Made by a program: the position numbers and the translations under genes. DNA of 64,000 nucleotides, taken from Rhizobium sp. CIAT894 (GTDB lineage Bacteria > Pseudomonadota > Alphaproteobacteria > Rhizobiales > Rhizobiaceae). A model generated the notes under the pieces. That model saw only the letters and a program-made list of their open reading frames with translations, had not been told where the DNA came from and did not search any database. The stretch spans positions 561,001 to 625,000 of the forward strand of contig NZ_CP020947.1 in assembly GCF_000172795.2 (NCBI RefSeq), written 5' to 3'. This document shows, piece after piece, positions 52,901-60,175 of the stretch. Every line of letters starts with the position of its first letter. Position 1 is the first letter of the stretch.

Positions 52901-53504
52901 TCAGACCGTCCTGGTGTTCCGTCGCATCCGTATGCCGGGTGCCGAACATGATGGCGAAGCAGGCAAGCACCAGCGTGGCGAGAAGCGGCAGGTCGAGGAA
53001 ATAGAGATTGCCGCTGCCGATGCCGTAATCGGAAGGATTGACCATGGCGCTGACGGTGCTGGAGATCGCTTTCAGCTGCAGCGCGATATAGGGAATGGTG
53101 CCGATCAGCGAGATCAGCGCGACGATCGTCGCGACCGTCGGGTTCTTGCCGTAGCGCGCGGCGACGAAATCGGCGACCGAGGTGAGCTTCTCCGCCTTGG
53201 CGAGCTCGATGATGCGGCGAAGCAGCGGCATGCCGAGCGTGAAGACCAGGATCGGGCCGATATAGATGCCGGCAAATTCCAACCCGCGCTGCGCCGCAAG
53301 CCCGACGCTGCCGAAATAGGTCCAGGAGGTGCAGTAGATCGCCAGGCTCAGCGCATAGACGACCGGCCATCCGCCTTCCAGCGCGCCCGGGCCGCGATCG
53401 AGCGTGCCCTGGCCACGGTTCTTGCGGTCGCCATAGCTTGCCACGGCGAAAAGCAGAAGCAGATAGCCGAAGGCAGACGCGAATATGACCCAGCCTGGAA
53501 GCAT
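49980..53504 (-). CDS. SLC5-type transporter / hybrid histidine kinase-response regulator
   Basis: 1174 residues. Residues 1-500 form a sodium/solute symporter-like domain of about 12-13 helices (GGWPVVYALSLAIYCTSWTYFGSVG, SVADFVAARYGKNP). A connector (STAC-like) follows, then a PAS domain (MDQGIAVFDSSNRLTIWN), a coiled coil, and HisKA with phospho-His in FFAAAGHDILQPLNAAR near residue 818. HATPase (LVQNLVSNAIKYT; DSGIGI; GLGLGLSIV) and a C-terminal receiver with Asp in DLAIADYHLDDG near 1101 complete it. This is the CbrA/NahK-like class, in which transport and sensing may be linked. No separate response regulator gene is adjacent. Confidence 0.95.
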   Translation of the reverse strand: MLPGWVIFASAFGYLLLLFAVASYGDRKNRGQGTLDRGPGALEGGWPVVYALSLAIYCTSWTYFGSVGLAAQRGLEFAGIYIGPILVFTLGMPLLRRIIELAKAEKLTSVADFVAARYGKNPTVATIVALISLIGTIPYIALQLKAISSTVSAMVNPSDYGIGSGNLYFLDLPLLATLVLACFAIMFGTRHTDATEHQDGLILAVSMESVVKLVAFLTAGVCVIWFLFDGPADLWQKTVDNALVMSALNYHTPISRWITLIALSAFAIILLPRQFHVTVVENRTPKQLKLAGFLFPTYLIAINLFVLPVAIGGLLTFGGSGNADFYMLSLPLAGQMPLVSLITFIGGFSAATAMVIVDSVALSIMVSNDIIMPIFLRRKLAGRASQRDNFAKTLLNIRRSAIFAVLLFGYAYYRSTDSTAGLASIGLLSFAAIAQIAPALICGLIWRRANARGAILGLTSGFVIWIYLLFLPSLGGPDYSHVASAVLGFIFPGTTLFTAPDADPLVNATVMSLLVNTAFFIVGSLTRNARPLERIQAGIFVKRHSRSQFATRGWKTRISVGDLKAAISRYLGEERMQRSFTTYEQSSGRKLEDEQPADMALIHFSEQLLGSAIGSSSARLVLSLILQKIEDASSDTAWLLDQASEALQYNQDMLQTALSQMDQGIAVFDSSNRLTIWNRRFRQLLDLPESAGQVGFPLSEIVTTLSQRGDIAPGDLSQTVRHFLTLDKPFSLVLGGGERIIEVRSNAMPDKGIVATFTDITQRVSADQALKQANETLEQRVAERTAELTRVNRELGEARAAADEANIGKTRFFAAAGHDILQPLNAARLYSSALVERMAQSDNSPIVRNIDSALESVETILGAVLDISRLDTGAMRPRLASVALSDLLERIETDFAPIAREKQLKLVVMPTSLRVRSDPNLLRRLVQNLVSNAIKYTITGKVLVGARRRGNQVIIQVIDSGIGIPPSKFRTVFKEFARLDEGAKTASGLGLGLSIVDRIARVLNHPVELNSTHGKGTEFRIAMPLDVSRPAEAAPAAAPTERAGQPLKGLKILCIDNEPKILEGMRLLLSGWGCEVTALDCLADVISSDGSDGPPDLAIADYHLDDGTGIAAILHLRRQFGADIPALMITADRTPEVRSEAERHDIAVQHKPVRPAALRAYITQISGLKRAAAE

Positions 53505-53725
53505 TGACCCTCCGCCGGCGGAAAACCCGCCGGGACCTCCCGCAACAGGATCAGCTTAAGTTATTTCAGGGGCTTTGAAAATTCCCGGCCGTCTAGGCCT
53601 TAAGTCAAAGAACCCACCGGAGTATGGCGAAATAATTGCGATTGCCGATTGATTAATTGCGGTGAAGATGGTGCTAATAAAAACAATTGCATATCGTTGA
53701 ACTGCATCAGAGGGAGACGGATCCG

Positions 53726-54163
53726 ATGCTCAATGAGTTCAAGGCCTTTATCGCCCGCGGCAATGTCATGGATCTTGCCGTCGGCGTCATCATCGGCGGC
53801 GCCTTCGGCGGCATCGTCAAATCTCTGGTCGATGACCTGATCATGCCGATTGTCGGCGCCATTTTCGGCGGTTTCGATTTTTCCAATTACTTCCTCCCGC
53901 TCTCCTCGGCCGTCAACGCGCCGACGCTGGCTGCCGCCCGCGCCCAGGGAGCGGTGTTTGCCTATGGCAGCTTCCTCACGGTGCTCATCAACTTCCTGAT
54001 CCTTGCCTGGATCATCTTCCTGATGGTCAAGGGCGTGAACATCCTGCGTGCCCAGGTCGAGCGCAAGGAAAAGGCCGCACCGGAGGAACTGCCCCCGCCG
54101 CCGGCAGATGTTCAGCTGCTGACGGAAATCCGCGATCTTCTGGCCACACGCCCGACGGCCTGA
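53726..54163 (+). CDS. mscL: Large-conductance mechanosensitive channel
   Basis: 145 residues. N-terminal helix [28 protein letters not shown] with the pore-lining [18 protein letters not shown], a periplasmic loop, helix 2 ([23 protein letters not shown]) and the cytoplasmic helix (LTEIRDLLA). It opens under membrane tension to release solutes in osmotic downshock. AGGGAGACGGATCCG precedes the ATG. It is divergent from the hybrid kinase gene, about 220 bases apart. Confidence 0.97.
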   Translation: MLNEFKAFIARGNVMDLAVGVIIGGAFGGIVKSLVDDLIMPIVGAIFGGFDFSNYFLPLSSAVNAPTLAAARAQGAVFAYGSFLTVLINFLILAWIIFLMVKGVNILRAQVERKEKAAPEELPPPPADVQLLTEIRDLLATRPTA

Positions 54164-54233
54164 TCGGGTCCCGGAGGCTGCGGCTTCAAGCGGCGGACTG
54201 AGGCACGTCGTGGTGGGCTCCACAACGGCTCCG

Positions 54234-54340
54234 CCCCACCCTCCGTCATGCTCGGGCTTGACCCGAGCATCCACGCCGCGTCCATCAGCAGCCACCGCAT
54301 GGGTCCTCGGGTCGAGCCCGAGGACGACGGAGGGGGGGTG
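54234..54340. repeat. Palindromic intergenic repeat, family A, inverted pair
   Basis: CCCCACCCTCCGTCATGCTCG... and its inverted partner ...CGAGGACGACGGAGGGGGGG enclose a central GCCGCGTCCATCAGCAGCCACC. Each arm has the CGGGCTTGACCCG-type hairpin. The rest of 54164-54506 shows no gene. Confidence 0.75.
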
Positions 54341-54506
54341 GCTTTCCAGTCAAACTCGCTCACGGCGGACTGATCTGCGCCGCATTGGGGTGCTTCACCC
54401 CGCCGGCCCACCCCGGCCATCCATCACCAAAATCGATATGCCATCACTCGATATCATGGGATTTGCCGGCACAAATCTTCTATGAAGGCGGAAACCGGAG
54501 ATATGC

Positions 54507-55673
54507 ATGTCGATCGTGAAAAGCCTCAGCCCGCGCGCCATGGCGGCGCCCGAAAGCGGGATCGTCGAAGTCGTCAATTATGCCCGCGGCCGCGAAGGCC
54601 TGTTGCCGCTCTGGGTCGGTGAAGGCGATCTGCCGACGCCCGATTTCATCAGCCGGGCGGCGATGGATGCGCTTGCTTCAGGCGAGACCTTCTACACCTG
54701 GCAGCGCGGCATTCCCGAGCTTCGCCGGGCGCTTTCGGATTATTACAGCAGACATTTCGGTGTCCGGCTCCCGGTCGAGCATTTTTATGTCACCGGCTCC
54801 GGCATGCAGGCGATCCAGATATCAGTGCAGACGCTGACCTCGCCGGGTGACGAATTCGTCTATCTGACCCCCGCCTGGCCGAATATCGCCGCAGCCCTGG
54901 AGATCGCGGGCGCGCGTTCCGTCGGTGTCGAGCTGCAGTTCGAGGGCGGCAAATGGGCCATCGATCTTGACCGCATCGAAGCCGCCATCACGCCGAAGAC
55001 CCGGGGCCTCTTCATCAACACGCCATCGAACCCGACCGGCTGGACGGCAACCAGGAAGGATCTGGCCGATCTCCTGGCGCTGGCCCGCAAGCATGACCTC
55101 TGGATCATGGCGGATGAAATCTACGCCCTCTATTATTTTCCCGGCGGCCGGGCGCCCTCCTTCCTCGATGTGATGGAGCCCGACGACAAGATCATCTTCG
55201 TCAATTCCTTCTCGAAGAACTGGTCGATGACCGGCTGGCGCGTCGGCTGGATCGTCGCGCCGCCCGAGATGGGCCAGGTGCTCGAAAACCTCGTGCAATA
55301 TTCGACATCGGGCGTTGCCCAGTTCATGCAGAAGGGCGCCGTCGCAGCACTCGATCAGGGCGACGATTTCGTGCGCGCCAACATCGCCAAGGCGGCCCGC
55401 TCCCGCGATATTCTCTGCGATGCGCTTGTCGCCACCAACCGCGTCGAGACCCTGAAGCCGGACGGCGCGCTATACGCGTTCCTGAAGATCGACGGCGTCA
55501 CCGACAGCCGCCGCGCCGCCATCGATATCGTCGACAAGACCGGCGTCGGCCTTGCTCCCGGAACCGCGTTCGGCGCCGGTGGCGAGCTCTTCCTGCGCGC
55601 CTGTTTCCTGCGTGACCCCGCCCAGGTGGCGATCGCGGCCGAGCGTCTTTGCGACTATATCCTCAAGCTCTGA
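54507..55673 (+). CDS. Class I PLP-dependent aminotransferase
   Basis: 388 residues of fold-type I aminotransferase: PLWVGEGDLPTPDFI near the N-terminus, TWQRGIPELRRALSDYY, NTPSNPTGWTATRKDL, the Asp-Tyr pair in IMADEIYALYYF, PLP lysine in VNSFSKNWSMTGWRVGW, and the C-terminal Arg in LFLRACFL. Related to aspartate/aromatic aminotransferases; the donor and acceptor are not evident. It appears monocistronic. Confidence 0.92.
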   Translation: MSIVKSLSPRAMAAPESGIVEVVNYARGREGLLPLWVGEGDLPTPDFISRAAMDALASGETFYTWQRGIPELRRALSDYYSRHFGVRLPVEHFYVTGSGMQAIQISVQTLTSPGDEFVYLTPAWPNIAAALEIAGARSVGVELQFEGGKWAIDLDRIEAAITPKTRGLFINTPSNPTGWTATRKDLADLLALARKHDLWIMADEIYALYYFPGGRAPSFLDVMEPDDKIIFVNSFSKNWSMTGWRVGWIVAPPEMGQVLENLVQYSTSGVAQFMQKGAVAALDQGDDFVRANIAKAARSRDILCDALVATNRVETLKPDGALYAFLKIDGVTDSRRAAIDIVDKTGVGLAPGTAFGAGGELFLRACFLRDPAQVAIAAERLCDYILKL

Positions 55674-55866
55674 GCAGCGGTCCGGCGGGTCATTTTGTGC
55701 CGGAATCGCCGGATCGATAAAAGTTGAGCAAAGCCCGAAATCGGCCTCTAACCACAAGTCCAAACATACCGGTTCAAAGGCGGCAGAACGGCCGTTCGAT
55801 AACAAAATTGGAAAGAAAAACCGGGCCTGATGCCCCTGCTATAAAACAAAAGCAGGGATGCGGGAC

Positions 55867-56901
55867 ATGGCGGTTTTGGTGACGGGCGGCGCCGGATATA
55901 TCGGCAGTCACATGGTTTGGGCGCTGCTCGATGCGGGCGAGGATGTGGTTGTGCTCGACTGCCTCTCCACCGGTTTTCGCTGGGCCGTGGCGCCGGCGGC
56001 GCGTTTCTATCTCGGCGACGTCGCCGATCCCGACATATTGAAGAAGATCTTCATCGAAAACGACATCGAGGCGATCATCCACTTTGCCGGCTCCGCCGTC
56101 GTCCCGGTCTCGGTCGCCGATCCGCTCTCCTATTATGACAACAACTCCGGCAAGACCCGCGCGCTGCTGAGCTCCTCGATCAAGGCCGGCATCCGCAACT
56201 TCGTCTTCTCCTCGACGGCGGCCGTCTACGGTCAGCAGAAGAGCGACCTGCCGGTGAAGGAGACGGCCGTCCTCAATCCGGAAAATCCTTACGGCCAGTC
56301 GAAGCTGATGACCGAATTCATGCTGCGCGATGCCGCCGCCGCCTATGATTTCAACTATGTCGCGCTTCGCTACTTCAACGTCGCCGGCGCCGATCCCGAC
56401 CACCGTGCCGGCCAGTCGACCTCCGGCGCCACCCACCTGATCAAGGTTGCCTGCGAGGCGGCGCTCGGCCGGCGCGACAGCGTCAGCGTCTATGGTATCG
56501 ATTATCCCACCCATGACGGCACCGGCGTGCGCGACTACATCCATGTCACCGACCTTGTCGAGGCCCATCTGAAAGCGCTGCAGCACCTGCGCAGGGACAA
56601 GGGTTCGCTCGTCGCCAATTGCGGTTATGGCAGCGGTTATTCCGTGCTCGACGTGCTGAACATGGTCACGCGCCTGCACGGCCATTCCTTCAAGATCCAC
56701 ATGGCGCCGCGCCGCGCCGGCGATTCGGCAAGTGTCGTCGCCGACGCTTCGCTCGCAAGGCAGGTGCTCGGCTGGAAGCCCCGGCACGATTCTCTGGAAA
56801 CCATCGTCCAGAGCTCGCTCGATTGGGAGCTGTTCCTGGCGAACAGAAACGTCGACGATCTGCACAGCATCCACCGGGCACTCGCAGCCGCTTCCTTCTG
56901 A
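55867..56901 (+). CDS. galE: UDP-glucose 4-epimerase
   Basis: About 344 residues of extended short-chain dehydrogenase fold. NAD loop VTGGAGYIGSHMV, Ser-Thr in VFSSTAAVYG and the catalytic Tyr-x3-Lys in NPYGQSKLMTEF are all present, as is the sugar-nucleotide region YFNVAGADPDHRAGQ. It interconverts UDP-glucose and UDP-galactose for surface polysaccharide. In rhizobia such enzymes include ExoB, but other galE-like copies exist, so exo function is only possible. An ATG three codons upstream (55858) is an alternative start. Confidence 0.94.
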   Translation: MAVLVTGGAGYIGSHMVWALLDAGEDVVVLDCLSTGFRWAVAPAARFYLGDVADPDILKKIFIENDIEAIIHFAGSAVVPVSVADPLSYYDNNSGKTRALLSSSIKAGIRNFVFSSTAAVYGQQKSDLPVKETAVLNPENPYGQSKLMTEFMLRDAAAAYDFNYVALRYFNVAGADPDHRAGQSTSGATHLIKVACEAALGRRDSVSVYGIDYPTHDGTGVRDYIHVTDLVEAHLKALQHLRRDKGSLVANCGYGSGYSVLDVLNMVTRLHGHSFKIHMAPRRAGDSASVVADASLARQVLGWKPRHDSLETIVQSSLDWELFLANRNVDDLHSIHRALAAASF

Positions 56902-57025
56902 AGCGCTTCCGGCGAGAGCGCGCATCGGCCCGTTGACCATCCCCGTGCCTGCTGGACCTGCATGACATGACGTGAATAGGGAAAAATCGAGCATCTCTGG
57001 CCCCGGCCAACGGAAACAAGAGAAG

Positions 57026-58984
57026 ATGAGGAACTTTCTAGCCTCGTTGAGGCTGCAAAAAGACAATCCGACTTTTCTGACGGCGCAGTTCCAGGCCCTG
57101 TCGTCGCAGATCCCCATTCTCTATGTTCTCTTGATCATCAATGCCCTTGCGGTGGCGATCACCCATCTCCAATCCGCTCCCCTCTGGCTCTCCTGTTATA
57201 TTCCGGTCGGCTTGAGCATCGTCTGTATTTTCCGGCTCTGCTGGTGGGAGACCAGGGGCAAGGACATCACCGCCGAGCGGGCCTACCGGCTGATGAAGGT
57301 CACCATAGCGGGCGCCTGCATCCTGTGCGTTGCCTTCGGCGGCTGGGCGATCGCGCTCTACCGATATGGCGATGCATACCAGCAGGGCCAGATCGCCTAT
57401 TTCCTGGTCGTCACCGGGATTTCCTGCATCTTCTGCCTGATGCATCTGCCGCTGGCGGCGGTGCTGACCACTGTTATCACCTTCTCGGCCATGGTCGTGA
57501 CCTTCATGTTCTCGGGCAATCCGGTTTTCGTGGCGACCGCCGTCAGCGGTCTTTTCCTGATCCTGCCCTTTCTCCGGGTGATCGACAGCTATTTCCAGAA
57601 CTTCGTCGGCCTCGTGCGAATGACCGAGGAGTTGAAGCAGAAGCGGGCGGAAGCCGAAGAGCTGAACCTCGTCAACAGCCGCAACGCCCTGCACGACCAG
57701 CTGACCGGCCTTGCCAACCGCCGCAGTTTCTTTCTCTCGCTGGAACAGCGGCTGCAGAAGCACCCGTCTCGGCCACCCGTCATCGGCATTCTCGATCTCG
57801 ATGGCTTCAAGCCCGTCAACGATGTCTTCGGCCATGCCGCCGGCGATCTCGTGCTCAAGGAGACCGCCCGCCGTTTCAGCGCGCTGCTCGGAGAAGAGGG
57901 CATCGTCTCCCGTCTCGGCGGCGATGAATTCGGCATCATCTTCCCCTGTTCGATGACACGCCAGGCAATCGCCGATCTCGGCCAGGCGCTCTGCGCCGCC
58001 GTCCGCGATCCTTTCGAAATCCCCGATGGCTCGGTTCGCGTTTTCGGTTCCTGCGGCATCGTCTATCCCGACGCCGGCCAATACACCGCCGAAGATCTCT
58101 ACGAAAAAGCCGATTTCGCCCTCTACCAGGTCAAGAGCAAGCGCAGCAGCGGCGTCGAATTCTTCTCAGGCGAGCATGAGAAGATCCTGACGCAGCGCTA
58201 TCTGATCGAACTCGAGCTCCAGGCAGGCGATTTCGCCCGGGAATTGAAACTCGAATATCAGCCGATCGTCGAATTGAAGAGCGGCCGCGTCGTCGGTTAC
58301 GAGGCGCTCGCCCGCTGGGACAGCGCCCGCTTCGGCCGCATCAGCCCGGCAGCCTTCATCCCGGCTGCCGAACGCACCGCCGTGATCGGCCGCATGACGC
58401 GCATCCTTTTCGCCAAGGCGCTCGAAGCGCTGGCGATCATTCCCCGCCATCTCAAGCTCTCCTTCAATCTTTCGGCCCGCGATATCTGCGACCACGAGAC
58501 CTCGATGGCGCTGCTTGCCATGATCACCCGTTCCGGCATTGATCCCAGGCGCATCGAATTCGAGATCACCGAGACGGCGCTGCTCTCCGATTTCGACACC
58601 GCCGACCAGGTCATCTCGATGCTGCGCGCTGCCGGCATCTCGATCGCGCTCGACGATTTCGGCACCGGCTATTCCAGCCTCAGCCATATCCATCGCCTCG
58701 GCTTCGACAAGCTGAAGATCGACAAGGCCTTCGTGATGAATTTCGATCGCGACGCCCGTTGCATGAACATTACCCGCTCGGTCGCCAGTCTCTGCCAGAA
58801 TCTCGGCATTGCCTCCGTTGCCGAAGGCGTCGAAAGCGAAGGGGTCGCCGAGGGATTGAAGGCGATCGGCGTTCGCCTGGCGCAGGGCTACCATTTCTCG
58901 CGGCCGCTGCCGCTGGAGCTTGCCATCGATTACGCCGCCCGCTGCGAAGCCGAAGCCGTCGCCCGCAATTCGCTATCGGCCTAA
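57026..58984 (+). CDS. GGDEF-EAL cyclic-di-GMP protein with membrane sensor
   Basis: About 652 residues. Five or six N-terminal helices (residues 25-200; LYVLLIINALAVAITHL, GISCIFCLMHLPLAAVL) form a MASE-like membrane domain, then a short coiled coil. The GGDEF domain has DLDGFKPVNDVFGHAAGD and an intact RLGGDEFGI near residue 296. The EAL domain has VGYEALARW near 424, NLSARD, FEITET, ALDDFGTGYSSL, KIDKAFV and AEGVE, all metal and c-di-GMP residues. Both synthesis and breakdown look possible. The start at MRNFLASLRL is chosen over an upstream GTG at 56972. Confidence 0.94.
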   Translation: MRNFLASLRLQKDNPTFLTAQFQALSSQIPILYVLLIINALAVAITHLQSAPLWLSCYIPVGLSIVCIFRLCWWETRGKDITAERAYRLMKVTIAGACILCVAFGGWAIALYRYGDAYQQGQIAYFLVVTGISCIFCLMHLPLAAVLTTVITFSAMVVTFMFSGNPVFVATAVSGLFLILPFLRVIDSYFQNFVGLVRMTEELKQKRAEAEELNLVNSRNALHDQLTGLANRRSFFLSLEQRLQKHPSRPPVIGILDLDGFKPVNDVFGHAAGDLVLKETARRFSALLGEEGIVSRLGGDEFGIIFPCSMTRQAIADLGQALCAAVRDPFEIPDGSVRVFGSCGIVYPDAGQYTAEDLYEKADFALYQVKSKRSSGVEFFSGEHEKILTQRYLIELELQAGDFARELKLEYQPIVELKSGRVVGYEALARWDSARFGRISPAAFIPAAERTAVIGRMTRILFAKALEALAIIPRHLKLSFNLSARDICDHETSMALLAMITRSGIDPRRIEFEITETALLSDFDTADQVISMLRAAGISIALDDFGTGYSSLSHIHRLGFDKLKIDKAFVMNFDRDARCMNITRSVASLCQNLGIASVAEGVESEGVAEGLKAIGVRLAQGYHFSRPLPLELAIDYAARCEAEAVARNSLSA

Positions 58985-59111
58985 GCGATCGATCTTGCCT
59001 GCTGTAAATCGACTGGAGCGACGCTGCATCGTCGTCTATTCATGGTCACGAGCCTTTCCTGAGCAGAATGCTCCAATCGGATCAGCAAGGCTCCAGCAGC
59101 GGAGGCGAAGC

Positions 59112-60164
59112 ATGCAGGACGGCGAAGTCATCATTGAACGGCAGGGCACTGCCGGCATCATCCGGCTCAACCGGCCGCGTGCGCTGAACAGCCTGACGCT
59201 GCCGATGATCCGCGCGATCGCCGAGGCGCTGCATGCCTTTGCCGGTGATCCCGAGGTGGCGAGCGTCGTCATATCGGGGGAGGGCGAACGCGGCTTCTGC
59301 GCCGGCGGCGACATCCGCGCCCTGCATGAGAGCGCGCGTACCGGCGATGGCCTGGCGGCAACCTTCTGGCGCGAAGAATTCCGCCTCAACCATCAGATCG
59401 CATCCTACCCCAAACCCTATGTCGCGCTGATGGATGGCATCACCATGGGCGGCGGCGTCGGCCTGTCGTCACACGGCCGCCACCGCATCGTCACCGAGCG
59501 CACGCGCCTCGCCATGCCGGAAACCGGCATCGGCTACGTCCCGGATATCGGCGCCACCTGGCTGCTGCCGCAGGCGCCGGGCGAGACCGGAACATGGCTC
59601 GGCCTGACGGGGCTGGATATCGGCGCGGCCGACGCGATCCATGCCGGGCTTGCCGACCGTCAGATCGCTTCGTCGCGGCTCGGCGCGGTGATCGATGCTC
59701 TGTCGGGCCTGCCACGCGGCAGTTCGTCTGATGACGTCGATACCCTGTTGCAGGGCCTTTCCGAGCTTCCGGCAGAAAGCCGGCTCAGGCAGAATGCGGC
59801 CTTGATCGATCGCGCCTTTCGTTTCGACACGGTCGAGGAAATCCTGGCAGCGCTGGCAGGCGAGGAGGGCGACTTCGCCGCCGAGACACGCCGGGTGCTG
59901 TCGACCCGTTCGCCGACCAGCCTGAAGCTTGCTTTGCGGCTGCTCCGGGCCGGCCGCCGCAGCGCCTCGCTTGCCGAATGCCTCGGCCGCGAACTCGGCG
60001 CCTGCCTGCAGATGCTGGATAATCCGGATTTCTTCGAAGGCATCCGCGCCGCCGTCATCGACAAGGACCGCAATCCGAAATGGTCGCCGGCCTCAGTCGA
60101 GGCCGTCGAGACGGCAATCGTCGAGCGCTTCCTGAAACCGGCCGAGCCGCCGCTTTCACTCTGA
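59112..60164 (+). CDS. Enoyl-CoA hydratase/isomerase family, 3-hydroxyisobutyryl-CoA hydrolase-like
   Basis: 350 residues, longer than a plain crotonase. Oxyanion-hole segments are GERGFCAGGDIRALHE and DGITMGGGVGLSSHGRHRI. PETGIGYVPDIGATWLLPQ is the hydrolase-type active-site stretch, and the C-terminal extension runs to residue 350. It fits 3-hydroxyisobutyryl-CoA hydrolase (valine degradation) rather than enoyl-CoA hydratase. GGAGG precedes the ATG. Confidence 0.9.
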   Translation: MQDGEVIIERQGTAGIIRLNRPRALNSLTLPMIRAIAEALHAFAGDPEVASVVISGEGERGFCAGGDIRALHESARTGDGLAATFWREEFRLNHQIASYPKPYVALMDGITMGGGVGLSSHGRHRIVTERTRLAMPETGIGYVPDIGATWLLPQAPGETGTWLGLTGLDIGAADAIHAGLADRQIASSRLGAVIDALSGLPRGSSSDDVDTLLQGLSELPAESRLRQNAALIDRAFRFDTVEEILAALAGEEGDFAAETRRVLSTRSPTSLKLALRLLRAGRRSASLAECLGRELGACLQMLDNPDFFEGIRAAVIDKDRNPKWSPASVEAVETAIVERFLKPAEPPLSL

Positions 60165-60175
60165 GATCTATCTCG

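Noticed and set aside
49980..54163. mscL and the transporter-kinase as a dedicated osmosensing pair
   Set aside because: They are only divergent neighbours about 220 bp apart. No shared operator was visible and the kinase input is a solute-symporter-like domain, so the link is speculative.
59112..60164. Plain enoyl-CoA hydratase call
   Set aside because: The length of 350 residues and the PETGIGYVPDIGATWLL stretch fit the hydroxyisobutyryl-CoA hydrolase branch better.
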